Assembly (NCBI RefSeq): GCF_002994655.1
Contig: NZ_PPDL01000005.1
Coordinates: 1-64,000, forward strand
Length of the DNA stretch: 64,000 nt
Source of the DNA: Corynebacterium sp. 13CS0277
GTDB taxonomy: Bacteria > Actinomycetota > Actinomycetes > Mycobacteriales > Mycobacteriaceae
Reading direction: 5' to 3'
Shown here: positions 19,634-29,852 of the stretch, piece by piece
Layout: each line of letters starts with the position of its first letter
Position numbering within the stretch: the stretch's first letter is position 1
Made by a program: the position numbers and the translations under genes
The notes under the pieces: generated by a model
Seen by the model: the letters and a program-made list of their open reading frames with translations, nothing else
Databases searched by the model: none
Told to the model about the DNA's origin: nothing

Positions 19634-20249
19634 GGTGGAGACATTCAGTGCGCGCACGCCTGTGGCCATAAGCCTGGGGCGTGGATGCTCCCACCGGGAC
19701 CACTCGCACACTCACCCTGGAATACCGTGCCGCAAGGCGCGGTTGCAGGTGACGAGTGCGTGCGCCCGGTGTCTGCTATGGCGCACACTGACATTTTTCC
19801 TGCATTTTTCCTGTTTTCTAATCCCCGCAGCGATGCGGCGTGAATACCTTGCGATGACGAACCCCGCATCCCGTGCGGTGGTGCCTACCCTTTTTCCGTC
19901 TGCCGCGTCATTGTCCCCCTGCTTGTGCGCTCGAAGTCTTGTGGCCGGCGCGCCGGGCACCTGGCGGTAGCCAGGATGGGGGAGCAGACGCGGCGGGAGG
20001 GGGCCACCACCTGCCAGTGGGGGTGGTCCAGGCCAGGTCACGCCGCGGTGATGAGAATGCGGCGGGCCTGGCCTGTGTGCATTTTCGCCCCGCTGCCTCT
20101 CGCCTGCGGCGGCACCGCCGTGTGCTGCGCGCCTGGATGGGTAGCGCACTGGCGGGCGCCGGCGCTGGTGGGGTGGACACAGGAGACGGGCTTCTCCGCC
20201 AGCGCGGGGTGCCTGAAGACTTTTCCCCGAACAGATTGAGGACTTTCAC
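19634..20249. other. Intergenic region between bioD and rluB
   Basis: No gene could be supported in these 616 bases. Open frames here have no recognisable protein or ribosome site. A short AT-rich part (19788-19820) may hold a promoter. ATTGAGGA at 20235-20242 serves rluB. Confidence 0.4.
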
Positions 20250-21125
20250 GTGACCCCACCCGCTCGCCGCGACGGCACACCGGATAAGCGTCCGCCGCGC
20301 ACCAAACTCAAAGCCGCCGACATTTACGTCTCCAAGGCCAAGCCCGCCCGCCACCAGCATGTCGACTCCTCCCGCCAGGTGGAACCCTCCGGTGAAGGGG
20401 TGCGCCTGCAGAAGGTGCTCGCCCAGGCTGGTGTGGCGTCCCGCCGCATGGCGGAGAAGCTCATCGAGCAGGGCCGCGTGGAGGTCGACGGACGTATCGT
20501 CACCACCCAGGGCCTGCGGATCGACCCGAACACCGCCATCGTCCGCGTCGATGGTGCCCGTGTCCGCATCAACGAAGACATGGTGTACTTCGTGCTCAAC
20601 AAGCCGCGCGGCATCCAGTCGACGATGAGCGACGACATGGGCCGCCCCTGCGTCGGCGACATCGTCGGCGAGAAGCTCGACGCCGGCCAGCGGCTGTTCC
20701 ACGTGGGTCGTCTCGACGCGGCCACGGAGGGCCTGCTGCTGCTCACCAACGACGGGGAGCTCGCCAACCGGCTCATGCACCCCCGCTACGAGGTGGCCAA
20801 AACCTATCTGGCCACCGTCGTCGGCGAGGCTGACCGGGAGCTCATCCGCACCCTCAAGGCCGGGATCGAGCTCGAGGATGGGCCGGCGAAGGCCGACTAT
20901 GTCCAGATCGTCGATACCTGGCAGGGCAAGTCCATCGTGCGTGTGGAGCTGCACGAGGGGCGCAAGCACATTGTGCGCCGCATGCTCAAAGCCGCGGGGT
21001 ATCCCGTGGAGCGCCTCGTGCGCACCAAGATCCACACTGTCCAGCTGGGGGAGCAGACCCCCGGCACTATCCGCGCGCTCAACTCTGCTGAGCTGACTAG
21101 CCTGTACAAGGCGGTGGGAATGTGA
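20250..21125 (+). CDS. rluB: 23S rRNA pseudouridine synthase RluB family
   Basis: A 291-residue pseudouridine synthase of the RsuA/RluB/E/F family. After a basic tail of about 45 residues comes an S4 domain ([32 protein letters not shown]). The catalytic motif [34 protein letters not shown] follows, with its aspartate near residue 155. The C-terminal segment [28 protein letters not shown] is typical. The GTG start is preceded by ATTGAGGA. Its stop overlaps the cmk-der start. Confidence 0.92.
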   Translation: MTPPARRDGTPDKRPPRTKLKAADIYVSKAKPARHQHVDSSRQVEPSGEGVRLQKVLAQAGVASRRMAEKLIEQGRVEVDGRIVTTQGLRIDPNTAIVRVDGARVRINEDMVYFVLNKPRGIQSTMSDDMGRPCVGDIVGEKLDAGQRLFHVGRLDAATEGLLLLTNDGELANRLMHPRYEVAKTYLATVVGEADRELIRTLKAGIELEDGPAKADYVQIVDTWQGKSIVRVELHEGRKHIVRRMLKAAGYPVERLVRTKIHTVQLGEQTPGTIRALNSAELTSLYKAVGM

Positions 21126-23350
21126 TGTTTAATATCGAAAATCCTCGTGACCTCCCCGGGGAGCACACTGGTCTCCTCGTGGCCGTCGATGGCCCGAGCG
21201 GGGCGGGCAAATCCACGGCCTGCCGGGCGATCGCCGAAGAACTGTCCGCCAAGTACCTCGACACGGGTGCCATGTACCGGGTGGCCACCCTGCATGTGCT
21301 CAACCAGGGCATTGACCCCGCTGATACGGAGGCGGTCGTTGCGGCGACGGCGGCGCTGCCGCTCGTCGTCAACGACGACCCGGCGTCCCGGGAGGTGCTG
21401 CTCGACGGCAAGGATGTGTCCGCGGAGATCCGCTCCGCAGAAGTCACCCGCGCAGTCAGCGCCGTCTCCGCTATCCCGGCGGTGCGCGACAACTTGGTCG
21501 CCCTGCAGCGCAGCCTCGCCCGGGAGGCGGGCCGCTGCGTGCTCGACGGCCGTGACATCGGCACCAACGTGTTCCCGGACGCCCCGGCGAAGATCTTCCT
21601 CACCGCCTCGGCGCGGGTGCGGGCGGAACGCCGCCACGCGGAACTTCTCGCCAAGGGCGAGGACGTCTCCTTCGAGGAGGTGTTTGCCGATGTGGAGCGC
21701 CGCGACCACCTGGACTCCACCCGGGCCACCAACCCCTTGGCCCCGGCGGAGGACGCCTACGTCCTCGACTCCTCTGAGATGACCCTTGAGCAGGTCATCG
21801 ACACGATGATGGCGATCGTGGAGGATTCCTGCGACGCCTACGCCGAGTCGCTGGGCCTGGATGGGGATGCGGCGGAAGACCGGGAACTCAGCGAGGAGGA
21901 GTACCGCGTCCTCGACGCCGCCGACTTCGACGACAGCGAGTTCGGTGAGGCCGACTTCGGTGAGAACTTCACTGAGGAGCAGTGGGAGGAAATGGAGCGC
22001 GCCTTCGGCGTGGAGCCCGACGGCATCGTGGAGGAAAACCTCTGCACCGTCGCCATCGTCGGCCGCCCCAACGTCGGCAAGTCCTCCCTCGTCAACCGTT
22101 TCCTCGGCCGCCGTGAGGCCGTCGTGGAGGACTTCCCCGGGGTGACCCGCGACCGGATTTCCTACCTGGCTGAGTGGAACGGCCGCCGTTTCTGGGTGCA
22201 GGACACCGGCGGCTGGGACCCGGACGCGAAGGGCATCCACGGGGCGATTGCCCGCCAGGCGGAAACCGCCATGGCCACCGCCGACGTCATCGTCTTCGTC
22301 GTCGACACGAAAGTCGGCATCACCGCCACCGACGAGGTCATGGCCCGCCGTCTGCAGCGCTCCGAGGTGCCTGTCATCCTCGTGGCCAACAAGTTCGACT
22401 CGGATGCCCAGTACGGCGACATGGCCGAGTTCTACGGCCTCGGGCTGGGCGATCCTTACCCGGTGTCCGCGCAGCACGGCCGCGGCGGCGCCGACGTCCT
22501 CGACGCCGTCGTCGCAGCCTTCCCCGCCAACCCCCGCCACCCCTCCATCGTGGAGGGGCCGCGCCGCGTCGCGCTCGTCGGCAAGCCGAACGTCGGCAAG
22601 TCCAGCCTGCTGAACAAAATCTCCGGCGAGGAACGCTCCGTCGTCGATAACGTCGCCGGCACCACCGTCGACCCCGTCGACTCGCTCGTGCAGCTCGACC
22701 AGAAACTGTGGAAGTTCATCGACACCGCAGGCCTGCGCCGCAAGGTGAAAAACGCCACCGGCCACGAGTACTACGCCAGCCTCCGCACGAAGAGCGCCAT
22801 CGACGCCGCCGAGGTGTGCGTGTTCCTCCTCGACGCCTCGGAGCCCGTCAGTGAGCAGGACCAGAAGGTCCTCAACATGATCATCGAATCCGGCCGGGCA
22901 CTCGTCATCGCCTTCAACAAGTGGGACCTCATGGACGAGGACCGGCGGGAACTCCTCGACCGGGAAATTGACCTCCAGCTCGCCCACATTCCCTGGGCGC
23001 GGCGGATCAATATTTCCGCCAAGACGGGGCGCGCCCTCCAGCGCCTCGAGCCCGCCATGCTGGAAGCGCTCGAGTCCTGGGACCAGCGTGTCACCACCGG
23101 CCAGCTGAACAACTGGCTGCGGCAGACCATCGCCCAGAACCCGCCGCCGATGCGCGGCGGCCGCCTCCCGCGCGTGCTGTTCGCCACCCAGGCGTCCACC
23201 CGCCCGCCGGTGATCGTGCTGTTCACCACCGGCTTCCTTGAGGCCGGCTACCGCCGCTACCTGGAGCGCCGTTTCCGGGAAACCTTCGGCTTCGAAGGCT
23301 CCCCGGTCCGCATCGCGGTCCGGGTGCGCGAAAAGCGCAAGCGCAAGTAA
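21125..23350 (+). CDS. cmk-der: Cytidylate kinase-Der GTPase fusion
   Basis: One uninterrupted frame of 741 codons. Residues 1 to about 225 are cytidylate kinase: P-loop [31 protein letters not shown] and [14 protein letters not shown]. An acidic linker of about 75 residues rich in Asp/Glu follows. The rest is the ribosome-assembly GTPase Der: first G domain [13 protein letters not shown] and NKFD; second G domain [13 protein letters not shown] and NKWD; then a KH-like C terminus. In M. tuberculosis the two are separate adjacent genes. There is no stop between the parts, though internal translation of Der cannot be excluded. Start is ATG at 21125 or GTG at 21122, both overlapping the rluB stop. 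Confidence 0.93.
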   Translation: MFNIENPRDLPGEHTGLLVAVDGPSGAGKSTACRAIAEELSAKYLDTGAMYRVATLHVLNQGIDPADTEAVVAATAALPLVVNDDPASREVLLDGKDVSAEIRSAEVTRAVSAVSAIPAVRDNLVALQRSLAREAGRCVLDGRDIGTNVFPDAPAKIFLTASARVRAERRHAELLAKGEDVSFEEVFADVERRDHLDSTRATNPLAPAEDAYVLDSSEMTLEQVIDTMMAIVEDSCDAYAESLGLDGDAAEDRELSEEEYRVLDAADFDDSEFGEADFGENFTEEQWEEMERAFGVEPDGIVEENLCTVAIVGRPNVGKSSLVNRFLGRREAVVEDFPGVTRDRISYLAEWNGRRFWVQDTGGWDPDAKGIHGAIARQAETAMATADVIVFVVDTKVGITATDEVMARRLQRSEVPVILVANKFDSDAQYGDMAEFYGLGLGDPYPVSAQHGRGGADVLDAVVAAFPANPRHPSIVEGPRRVALVGKPNVGKSSLLNKISGEERSVVDNVAGTTVDPVDSLVQLDQKLWKFIDTAGLRRKVKNATGHEYYASLRTKSAIDAAEVCVFLLDASEPVSEQDQKVLNMIIESGRALVIAFNKWDLMDEDRRELLDREIDLQLAHIPWARRINISAKTGRALQRLEPAMLEALESWDQRVTTGQLNNWLRQTIAQNPPPMRGGRLPRVLFATQASTRPPVIVLFTTGFLEAGYRRYLERRFRETFGFEGSPVRIAVRVREKRKRK

Positions 23351-23385
23351 CGCGCAGCGCACCCACGCACCAGCGCCCGATCCCT

Positions 23386-23433
23386 ACCGCCCGCCCGCAC
23401 CTCACACATCCAGTGAGCGTGCCGGCGGGCGGT
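23386..23433 (+). terminator. Long hairpin after cmk-der
   Basis: ACCGCCCGCC pairs with GGCGGGCGGT and is extended inward by GCAC/GTGC and CTCAC/GTGAG, giving about 19 pairs with one mismatch and one bulge. It lies 36 bases after the stop. No T run follows. Confidence 0.55.
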
Positions 23434-23586
23434 GGTGTGTCGTGGGCCAGGAGCGCGCAGGCGAGTCACGGTGAGCCCCGCAGGAGCAGACGCCCACCCG
23501 CCAGGGGAGCAGCGCACCCGGCGCGCGTGCTCGCCCAGTATTCCGTGCGGACGCCCGGGTGCGGGCAGGGGCGGAGGTGGGTATGC

Positions 23587-23621
23587 GAAAACCCCGGAAG
23601 GGTGAACCTTCCGGGGTTTTC
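23587..23621. terminator. Bidirectional terminator by tRNA-Pro
   Basis: A perfect 15-bp stem (GAAAACCCCGGAAGG with its complement) and a GTGAA loop, with A and T tracts on the two sides, so it can work in both directions. It directly follows the tRNA on the minus strand and backs up termination of cmk-der on the plus strand. Confidence 0.8.
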
Positions 23622-23624
23622 TAC

Positions 23625-23701
<77 letters not shown>

Positions 23702-23835
23702 TAACCATCCCACGCTAAGAAACATCAAGCGTTTCGTGCCGTGCGACTGGTATAGGTTACAACATGCCGATGTATGCGCACTAATCGGCAGGTCATGGGA
23801 GGAAAACGCCGCCCGTGGGCGTGATCGGAGGGCGT

Positions 23836-24240
23836 TTAGGCTTCGCCGATGTAGTACCAGCGGCCCCCCGCCTTGCCGAAGGTGGAGTTCTCCACCTGGG
23901 AGCCCACGGTGTCGCCCACACGGTAGAACGCCTCGAAGTGCACGGTGCCCATCGTGTCGAAGGGGCCGCCCTGGGTGTGACCCACGATGTCGAGCCGGTA
24001 GAACTCCACTCGCGGGTCCAGCATGAGGGTCTCTGGGGCTGTTTCCTGCAACCAGGTCGATAGCAGGTAGTCGGCGTTGCCGGTGACGAAGGCGCTAAAC
24101 CGGGACCGCATGAGTGCCACGGCGGTGGGGGCGACTTTCTCGCCGGTGAGGTAGGGCTTGCAGCAGGTGGCGAACGTTGCGGTGGAGGTGCACGCGCAGC
24201 GGTCGTCGTCGGCGAAGGTGGGGAAACTGTGGGTGCTCAT
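23836..24240 (-). CDS. YchJ-like UPF0225 protein
   Basis: A 134-residue protein of the UPF0225/YchJ family. An N-terminal cysteine cluster (RCACTSTATFATCCKPYL) resembles the SEC-C zinc motif, followed by ALMRSRFSAFVTGNADYLLSTW and an NTF2-like half ending VENSTFGKAGGRWYYIGE. The ATG has AAGGA about seven bases upstream. The role is unknown; SEC-C motifs occur in proteins that bind SecB or ribosomes. Confidence 0.85.
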   Translation of the reverse strand: MSTHSFPTFADDDRCACTSTATFATCCKPYLTGEKVAPTAVALMRSRFSAFVTGNADYLLSTWLQETAPETLMLDPRVEFYRLDIVGHTQGGPFDTMGTVHFEAFYRVGDTVGSQVENSTFGKAGGRWYYIGEA

Positions 24241-24352
24241 GGTGGGTCCTTGTGGGTGAAGCGTGGGTGGGTGTGTCCGCGTGTGAGTCTAAACGCTCTT
24301 CCGCACGCACTGGTCCTGAGGCAGCGCCGCTGGCGGCGGGTGTGGGGTCACA

Positions 24353-24381
24353 GAAAAGCCCCACACGTGCTGTGCGGGGCT
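24353..24381 (-). terminator. Terminator of the alpha/beta hydrolase gene
   Basis: On the minus strand AGCCCCGCAC pairs with GTGTGGGGCT (one mismatch), followed by TTTT. It lies 28 bases after the hydrolase stop. Confidence 0.75.
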
Positions 24382-24408
24382 GGTGCAGCCGGGCGTGGGA
24401 GCCGGGCC

Positions 24409-25185
24409 CTAGGTCGTCGCCGCGGCGGGGGTGAGGTAGGCGTCGGCCCAGGTGTGGATGAGCTCGGCGGCGCGCTGTGCGGTGCCCTGGCGGGTGAGCA
24501 GGTGATCCACCTTGTCGATCGCGAGCAGGGACTTCGGGTAGCGGGCCACCATGAAGATCTTCTGCGCGTTGTCGATGCCGACAGTCTGGTCGGTCGGGGA
24601 GTGCAGGATGAGCAGCGGGCGGCGCAGCTTGTGGATGTACTCCTCGGGGTTGACCTCCGCGAGGTCCTCCAAATAGTGGCGGGAGATCTCAATGTCACGC
24701 CCACCGAGGGTGACCCACACAGAGCCGTGGGCGTCGACGTCGCTGATGTGCTCCGCGAAGTGCAGCACCGCGTGCGCCGGGTCGAAGGGGGCACCGATGG
24801 TGGCGACGGCTTTGAGCTCCGGCATGTGGGAGGCCGCCTTGAGGGCCGCCGCCCCGCCGAGCGAGTGGCCGATGAGCAGCTGGGGTGCCTCGTGGTGGAA
24901 GCGCAGCCACTCGTAGGCGGCCACGAGGTCGCGGACGTTTTCATTGAAGGACGTCTCCGCGAAGTTGCCTTCCGACTGCCCCAGCCCGGGGAAATCGAAG
25001 CGGAGGCAGGCAATGCCGTGCTCCGCGAGGGTCTTGCACACGCGGGCCGCGGCGGGGGTGAAGCGGGAGCCGGTGAAGCAGTGGGAGAACAGTGCCCAGG
25101 CCCGCGGCTCGCCGTCGGGCAGGTCGATGGTGGCGGCCATGCTGAGGCCAGTGCTGGAGGGAACCTTCGCGCTCATGGATCGCAT
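24409..25185 (-). CDS. Alpha/beta hydrolase
   Basis: A 258-residue serine hydrolase. It shows the oxyanion segment FSHCFTGSRFTPAAARV, the nucleophile elbow LLIGHSLGGAAAL (serine near residue 108), an acid in LHSPTDQTVG and the histidine in DKVDHLLT. A first motif of the form HCFTGS and about 255 residues match the stand-alone version of the domain sometimes fused to OsmC. Substrate unknown. The ATG at 25185 lies six bases after a TATGGT -10 element with no ribosome site, so the mRNA is probably leaderless. Confidence 0.85.
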   Translation of the reverse strand: MRSMSAKVPSSTGLSMAATIDLPDGEPRAWALFSHCFTGSRFTPAAARVCKTLAEHGIACLRFDFPGLGQSEGNFAETSFNENVRDLVAAYEWLRFHHEAPQLLIGHSLGGAAALKAASHMPELKAVATIGAPFDPAHAVLHFAEHISDVDAHGSVWVTLGGRDIEISRHYLEDLAEVNPEEYIHKLRRPLLILHSPTDQTVGIDNAQKIFMVARYPKSLLAIDKVDHLLTRQGTAQRAAELIHTWADAYLTPAAATT

Positions 25186-25793
25186 TGGTTCACCATAAAC
25201 CGCGGCGCGGGGGTAGCGCTTGCCGCGCGTTTCCACCCGCACAGCCACATCCCTCACCCGCCACACGCCCGGCCCGTGCGCGCACCCACACGCGCGCTTG
25301 AGGGGCTCGCCCCGGCCGCGCGCGGCGGGTGGGATGCGGGCCGCAGGGCATCCGCGCGGCGCTTTTTCCGCACGTCGGCACCGTGCACAGGCCGCACCCC
25401 GGTTGCCCACGTTGCAGCACACCCACCCCTGGCGACTACGCCACCTGCCTCGGTGGAGTGTGGAAGGTGGAACAGGGGTGTGGGCGCTGTGATTTTCGCA
25501 ACCGTCAGCGGCGTGGGGCCCCTGCGGCCGATCTCCCGGTCGCCCGGCCGCTGCGTGGCCGCACCCCGCGCCCGGTGTTGTGGTCTCCTCGCGCGGGTGG
25601 TTTCCGCGCGCGGCAGCCATGCGGGTGCCCACGCTGGGGGCAGGGCAAACACTCATGCCTCGGCTGGCGTGGGTACCGTAGTGGACACGGCGTGCTCGGC
25701 GCGCGCCCCTCCGCACGGCGAGCACGCCGCCCCTGTTGGCTGGTGCTCTCGCGGGTGCGGTGGACCGTTTTTCGTCCCCGAGGGAAGGCAACA
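25186..25793. other. Intergenic region before secA2
   Basis: This 608-base region holds divergent promoters. ACCATA at 25192-25197 is the minus-strand -10 (TATGGT) of the hydrolase gene. TACCGT at 25674-25679 is a possible secA2 -10. No gene is seen between them. Confidence 0.4.
25689..25728 (+). promoter_or_regulatory. Stem-loop in the secA2 leader
   Basis: GGCGTGCTCG (25689-25698) is perfectly complementary to CGAGCACGCC (25719-25728) across a 20-base loop. It begins just after a possible -10 (TACCGT), so it would be the 5' end of the secA2 leader. It may stabilise the mRNA or be an operator. Confidence 0.35.
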
Positions 25794-28112
25794 ATGGCAG
25801 GCTTGAACTGGCTCTGGAAAGCACTGGGCGACTCGAGTGGTCGCAATCAAAAGCGCAGCCAGGGCATCGTGGCATCCGCCACGGCACTGGCGGGCGAGTT
25901 GAGTGCCGCCAGCGATGAGGACCTCGTGGCCGCCGCCCACGCGGCCACCTCCCAGGGGCAGTTGAGCGACCCGGCGCGGTTCCTCGCCGTGCTGGGGGAG
26001 GCCTCCCGCCGCACCCTGGGGCTCAGCCCCTTCCCCGTGCAACAGCAGGCCACCCTGCGGCTGCTTGAGGGGGATGTCGTCCACATGGCCACCGGTGAGG
26101 GCAAGACCCTGGTGGGGGCGATGGCCGCCACCGGCTTTGCGCTCATGGGCAAGACGGTGCACGCCATCACCGTCAACGACTACCTGGCGCAGCGCGATGC
26201 CGAGTGGATGCGCCCCCTGGTGGAGTTCTTTGGCCTGAGTGTGGGCGCGATTGGGGAGAAGCTCACCAGTGACGAGCGTCGCGAGATCTACGCCCGCGAT
26301 ATCGTCTACGGCCCGGTGGCAGAGATCGGCTTCGATGTGTTGCGTGATCAGCTCATCACCGACCGCAGTGAGGCCGTGCAACACGGGGCGGATGTCGCCA
26401 TCGTCGACGAGGCCGATAGCGTGCTCGTCGACGAAGCCCTCGTGCCGTTGGTGCTCGCCGGCAATCAGGCGAGCCAGGCGCCGACGGGCAAGGTCACCGC
26501 CGTGGTGCGGATGCTCAGCGAGGGGGAGCACTACGCCGCCGATGCTGATCGCCGCAACGTGTTCCTCACCGACAAGGGGGCGCGCCGCGTGGAGGAGCTG
26601 CTCGGCATCGACAGCCTCTACGAGGAGGACATGGCGGATGTGCTCGTGCAGGTCAACCTGGCGCTGCACGCCAAGGAGCTGGTGCAGCGCGACGTGCATT
26701 ACATCGTGCGCGAGGGCAAAGTGCAGCTCATTGACGCCTCCCGTGGTCGGGTGGCGGACCTGCAGCGCTGGCCGGACGGATTGCAGGCCGCCGTGGAAGC
26801 CAAGGAAGGGCTCGCCGTCAGCGACTCGGGCCGCATCCTCGACACGATCACTCTGCAGGCGCTCATGGGGCGCTACCCCATGGTGTGCGGCATGACCGGC
26901 ACCGCGGTGGAGGCCACCGACCAGCTGCGGCAGTTCTACAACCTGCGCGTCAGCGTCATCGACCGCAATCACGAGCTGCAGCGCTTCGACGAGCAGGACC
27001 GGGTGTACGCCACCCTGGAGGACAAGAACCGGGCCATCGTGGAGGAAATCGCCCTGCTGCACAGCCAGGGCCGCCCGGTGCTCGTCGGCACCCACGACGT
27101 CGCCGAGTCGGAGGAGCTCGCGGCTGCGCTCGCGGACCGCGGCATCGAGGTCAATGTCCTCAACGCGAAAAACGACGCGGAGGAAGCCACCATCATCGCC
27201 GAAGCCGGCGACTTGGGACGGGTGACCGTGTCGACGCAGATGGCGGGCCGCGGCACCGACATCAAACTCGGCGGCGCCGACGAGGCCGACTATGACGCGG
27301 TGGTGGCGCGCGGCGGGCTCGCCGTCATCGGCACCGGCCGCCACCGCACCGCCCGCCTCGACAATCAGCTGCGCGGCCGGGCCGGCCGTCAGGGCGACCC
27401 GGGCCTCACCCTGTTCTTCGTCTCCTTGGAGGATGACGTCGTCACCGTCGGCGGCGCTGGCGAGCAGGTCACCGCCCACCCGGAGGCCGACGGGCGGATC
27501 GATTCCAAGCGCATCTACGACTTCATCAACCACTGCCAGCGTGTCACCGAAGGCCAATTGCTGGAGATCCACGCGCAGACGTGGAAGTACAACAAGCTGA
27601 TCTCCGACCAACGGGTCATCATCGATGAGCGCCGCGCCCGCCTGCTGGATACGGAGGCCGCCTGGGAGGAGTTGTCCGCCCGCGCCCCGCAGCGCGCCGC
27701 AGAGCTGCAGGCCACCGTCGACCACGACACCCTGGTGCGTGCCGCCCGCGTCATCATGCTCTACCACCTCGATGAGGGCTGGAGTGAGCACCTGGCGATG
27801 CTGGACGATGTGCGCGAATCCATCCACCTGCGCGCCATCGCCCGGGAAACGCCCATCGACGAGTTCCACCGCATCGCGGTCACCGAGTTCAAGCAGCTCG
27901 CGCAGCGGGCTGTGGACGAGGCGGTGGAGACCTTCACCACCGTCACCATCGACGCCGAGGGTGCCCACCTCGACGACCATGGCCTGCACCGCCCGAGCTC
28001 CACGTGGACCTACATGGTCAACGACAACCCGCTCGCCAGCAACGGGCAGAAGGCGCTGAAGAAGATTGCGGCGATGTTTGGCCGCGGCGGCCGAGACGAG
28101 GACGAGGAGTAG
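25794..28112 (+). CDS. secA2: Accessory preprotein translocase ATPase SecA2
   Basis: A 772-residue SecA-family ATPase. Motifs include VVHMATGEGKTLVG (Walker A), ITVNDYLAQRDAEWM, VDEADSVLVDEA (DEAD box), MVCGMTGTAVEA and the helicase motif TVSTQMAGRGTDIKLGG. It is shorter than a housekeeping SecA and ends without the C-terminal zinc motif, fitting SecA2, which exports a subset of proteins in mycobacteria and corynebacteria. Position before the odhI/garA cluster also matches. The ATG at 25794 follows AGGGAAGG; the long upstream frame is not used. Confidence 0.93.
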   Translation: MAGLNWLWKALGDSSGRNQKRSQGIVASATALAGELSAASDEDLVAAAHAATSQGQLSDPARFLAVLGEASRRTLGLSPFPVQQQATLRLLEGDVVHMATGEGKTLVGAMAATGFALMGKTVHAITVNDYLAQRDAEWMRPLVEFFGLSVGAIGEKLTSDERREIYARDIVYGPVAEIGFDVLRDQLITDRSEAVQHGADVAIVDEADSVLVDEALVPLVLAGNQASQAPTGKVTAVVRMLSEGEHYAADADRRNVFLTDKGARRVEELLGIDSLYEEDMADVLVQVNLALHAKELVQRDVHYIVREGKVQLIDASRGRVADLQRWPDGLQAAVEAKEGLAVSDSGRILDTITLQALMGRYPMVCGMTGTAVEATDQLRQFYNLRVSVIDRNHELQRFDEQDRVYATLEDKNRAIVEEIALLHSQGRPVLVGTHDVAESEELAAALADRGIEVNVLNAKNDAEEATIIAEAGDLGRVTVSTQMAGRGTDIKLGGADEADYDAVVARGGLAVIGTGRHRTARLDNQLRGRAGRQGDPGLTLFFVSLEDDVVTVGGAGEQVTAHPEADGRIDSKRIYDFINHCQRVTEGQLLEIHAQTWKYNKLISDQRVIIDERRARLLDTEAAWEELSARAPQRAAELQATVDHDTLVRAARVIMLYHLDEGWSEHLAMLDDVRESIHLRAIARETPIDEFHRIAVTEFKQLAQRAVDEAVETFTTVTIDAEGAHLDDHGLHRPSSTWTYMVNDNPLASNGQKALKKIAAMFGRGGRDEDEE

Positions 28113-28590
28113 GCACACGCAGCCTCCGCGGGCGAGATCGTGGCTGTGCCTTTCGCCCCGTGCGGCCCTGTGTAGCCCGGTGCAGCCCGGGCCGTGGCGG
28201 TGGCGCAGGCAGCCTGCGCTTCCCCCACACACTCGGCGCATGACCACCGTCCCGCAGCACCCCCAGCGCCACCCCCAGGAACGAGAAAACAAGGCTGAGG
28301 CCTAGACAGCTGTGGGGTCCGGCGGTGTGTTCGGGGGAGGCGCTAAGATAACCAGTAATACGCAACGGCCCATCCCGCCCCCCGGCAGGCACATGCCTGC
28401 CACCCGCCCCGTCATCCCGTGCGGTGGGCGGCGCGGCCGCTGCTGTGACAACGCGACGTGCCACCGAGTACGTCCCGCACCCCATGCCCCGGATTTACGG
28501 TGATCCCGCCGGGTGTTGGCCGCTGTACCGCGGCCGCAGTGTGGGCAGGTGAGGGATTCTCGGTGGCACCCAATGTGAAAAGGAAGCGTC
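28113..28590. other. Intergenic region between secA2 and odhI
   Basis: A weak hairpin (GGCACA with TGTGCC, 28113-28150, then TTT) may end secA2. TAAGAT (28344-28349) and TAATAC nearby are -10 candidates for odhI, giving a leader above 230 bases. No gene is seen. Confidence 0.4.
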
Positions 28591-29016
28591 ATGAGCGAAA
28601 ACCTGACCCCTGCGCCGCAGATGGAGACCACCAGTGTCCTGCGTGCGGACCTGCTGAAGGAAATGGAGTCGGGCAGCCAAGCGCCGGCAGCCACCGGTGC
28701 AGAAAACCTGCCGGCGGGTGCCGCACTTCTCGTCGTGAAGCGTGGCCCCAACGCGGGTTCCCGCTTCCTGCTGGATCGCGCCACCACCACGGTGGGCCGC
28801 CACCCGGAGAGCGACATTTTCCTCGACGACGTCACGGTGTCCCGCCGCCACGCGGAATTCCGCGTCAACGACGGTGAGTTTGAGGTGGTTGACGTGGGAA
28901 GCTTGAACGGCACCTACGTCAACCGTGAACCGAAGGACTCCGAGACCCTGTCCACCGGCGACGAGGTCCAGATCGGCAAGTTCCGTCTGGTGTTCCTCGC
29001 CGGCCCGAAGCACTAA
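28591..29016 (+). CDS. odhI: OdhI/GarA FHA regulator of 2-oxoglutarate dehydrogenase
   Basis: A 141-residue forkhead-associated protein. In its unphosphorylated state OdhI binds and inhibits the OdhA subunit of 2-oxoglutarate dehydrogenase; kinase PknG and relatives relieve this by phosphorylation. The target motif METTSVLRADLLKEMESG is present, with threonines at 13 and 14. The FHA domain shows TTVGRHPESDIFLDDVTVSRRHAEF and SLNGTYVN. The start is ATG at 28591 with AAAAGGAAG about five bases upstream. It is followed by ftsR, as in corynebacteria and mycobacteria. Confidence 0.96.
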   Translation: MSENLTPAPQMETTSVLRADLLKEMESGSQAPAATGAENLPAGAALLVVKRGPNAGSRFLLDRATTTVGRHPESDIFLDDVTVSRRHAEFRVNDGEFEVVDVGSLNGTYVNREPKDSETLSTGDEVQIGKFRLVFLAGPKH

Positions 29017-29126
29017 GCTTCACCCCCGCGCTCTACCCGCCCGTGCGCACGCTACGCACCGGCGGGCGCGGTGCGGGGACCCTGTTGTTTTTCCTCCCCC
29101 TGAGATCTGAAGGGACGACCACCGAA

Positions 29127-29852
29127 GTGTCTGCAGCTCGAGCACACGGCGTCGCCGCCGAACCGTTGAAGCGCGCCGGCGCGACGATCTCCATCGGCAA
29201 CGCCGTGGAGCAAATGTCGCGCGAGTTCCCTGATCTCAGCGTCTCCAAAATCCGCTTCCTCGAAAGCGAAGGCCTGCTGTCGTTGAAGCGCACCCCCTCG
29301 GGCTACCGCCGCTTCAGCCAGGAGGACCTGACGCGCCTGCGTCGGGTGCTGCTGCTGCAAAAGGAGCAGCACCTTCCGCTCAAGGTGATCCGCGAGCGGC
29401 TTGCCGCCGAGGATGCCGCCGGCGTCACCCAGCTCGGTGGGGTCGTGCCGCTCGTCGGCGCGGAGCAGATGCGCCCCGCCGCGCCTGCGCTGCTCACTGA
29501 CAAGGATGTTGCGGATACCGCCGGTGTCGATGTGGAGTTCGTGCGGGAGATGACCAAGCTGGGTGTGATCCGCGCGGATAGCAGCGGGTTTTTCACCCAG
29601 GATGATGCGCGCACCGTGGCCACGGCCTGCCAGCTGCACGAGCTCGGCGTGGACCTGCGCATGCTGAAGACTCTGCGGCTGGCCGCTCAGCGTCAGGCTG
29701 ACGTCATCTCCCAGGTCGCTCAGCCGGTGGCGCATTCCCGCGATGACTCGGCGAAGGAGCGTGCGCTGGAGTTCGCCACCGAGCTCTCCGCGCTGGTGAT
29801 CTCCCTGCACGCCGGGATTGTCAAGCAGGAACTGCGAGGCCAGTTCGGGTGA
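29127..29852 (+). CDS. ftsR: MerR-type cell-division regulator FtsR
   Basis: A 241-residue MerR-family regulator. The winged-helix region contains ISIGNAVEQMSREFPDLSVSKIRFLESEGLLSLKRTPSGYRRFSQEDLTRLRRVLLLQ, followed by a second helical region. Position after odhI identifies it as the homologue of Rv1828 and C. glutamicum FtsR, an activator of ftsZ. GTG at 29127 is chosen because GAAGGGA lies 11 bases upstream; the longer frame from 29043 runs through the odhI-ftsR spacer. The stop overlaps the next gene by four bases. Confidence 0.88.
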   Translation: MSAARAHGVAAEPLKRAGATISIGNAVEQMSREFPDLSVSKIRFLESEGLLSLKRTPSGYRRFSQEDLTRLRRVLLLQKEQHLPLKVIRERLAAEDAAGVTQLGGVVPLVGAEQMRPAAPALLTDKDVADTAGVDVEFVREMTKLGVIRADSSGFFTQDDARTVATACQLHELGVDLRMLKTLRLAAQRQADVISQVAQPVAHSRDDSAKERALEFATELSALVISLHAGIVKQELRGQFG

